From assembly GCA_012729635.1 (NCBI GenBank), contig JAAYCT010000012.1:29874-93873 (forward strand): a stretch of 64,000 nucleotides of DNA, given 5' to 3'. Source of the DNA: Clostridiaceae bacterium. Its GTDB lineage: Bacteria > Bacillota > Clostridia > Saccharofermentanales > Saccharofermentanaceae. Of this stretch, positions 63,997 to 64,000 are shown piece after piece. The stretch's first letter is position 1, and the number at the start of each line of letters is the position of its first letter. The position numbers and the translations under genes were made by a program. The notes under the pieces are model-generated. The model worked only from the letters and a program-made list of their open reading frames with translations. It had not been told where the DNA came from and made no database searches.

Positions 63997-64000
63997 AACG
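63979..64000 (+). CDS. Possible start of a transposase gene (partial at right edge)
   Basis: A GTG with AGGAGG at a 7-nt distance opens a frame reading MGHEHCN to the window end. IS30-type transposases of Clostridia often start in a similar way, but seven residues cannot prove it. The start codon lies in one arm of an inverted repeat (63915-63922 with 63978-63985). Confidence 0.3.

Overview
The window looks like chromosomal DNA from an anaerobic, fermentative Firmicute of the class Clostridia, probably an uncultured lineage. The signs are hprK, whiA and rapZ in one cluster, a fused Nfn-type flavoprotein, a fermentative D-lactate dehydrogenase, GH94 cellobiose and cellodextrin phosphorylases, many lipoproteins with Gram-positive style lipoboxes, and strong AGGAGG ribosome binding sites with frequent TTG and GTG starts. 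No phage, plasmid or CRISPR is seen. A possible transposase start lies only at the right edge.

1-8149 is a tight aromatic amino acid operon: tyrA (partial), a fused aroE-aroK, a DAHP synthase, aroB, aroA, aroC and a fused aroQ-pheA. Together these give all seven shikimate steps plus chorismate mutase, prephenate dehydratase and prephenate dehydrogenase. 8218-16865 holds sppA, a sugar nucleotidyltransferase, glmU, pth, mfd and a membrane protein. 16866-17354 has a two-way terminator, a nested 24-bp tandem repeat and a tRNA-Arg(CCG).

17355-25148 is a mixed housekeeping region (PAP2 phosphatase, dusB, HerA-like ATPase, VanY-like peptidase, SDR protein, DedA-like small export protein, 2-hydroxyacid dehydrogenase) and includes a convincing promoter plus terminator pair that frames an unannotated RNA of about 95 nt. 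25145-27370 is a fused NfnA-NfnB. 27676-29313 is a GGDEF-EAL protein.

29479-42308 is the most unusual region. It holds three very large paralogous lipoproteins (beta-propeller-like N-terminal half, solute-binding-protein-like C-terminal half), two ABC sugar-type permeases, a long coiled-coil HlyD/MacA-like adaptor and a MacB-like protein reduced to two membrane segments. No ATPase is encoded.

42400-44508 is an apbE / NusG-domain-II / Gx-transporter trio (flavin electron transfer or quinone related). 44588-50017 holds nnrE, ldhA, an unknown TolB/TPR-like protein, a DUF3298 lipoprotein and a hydrolase. 50154-59991 holds tRNA-Ala, cellobiose phosphorylase, a DUF5050 lipoprotein, mnmA, a lipase-like hydrolase and cellodextrin phosphorylase. 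60063-63896 is hprK-murB-rapZ-whiA. The phosphorylases would turn imported cello-oligosaccharides into glucose 1-phosphate and glucose, and HprK points to carbon catabolite control over such genes; the link to the ABC permeases is only an inference.
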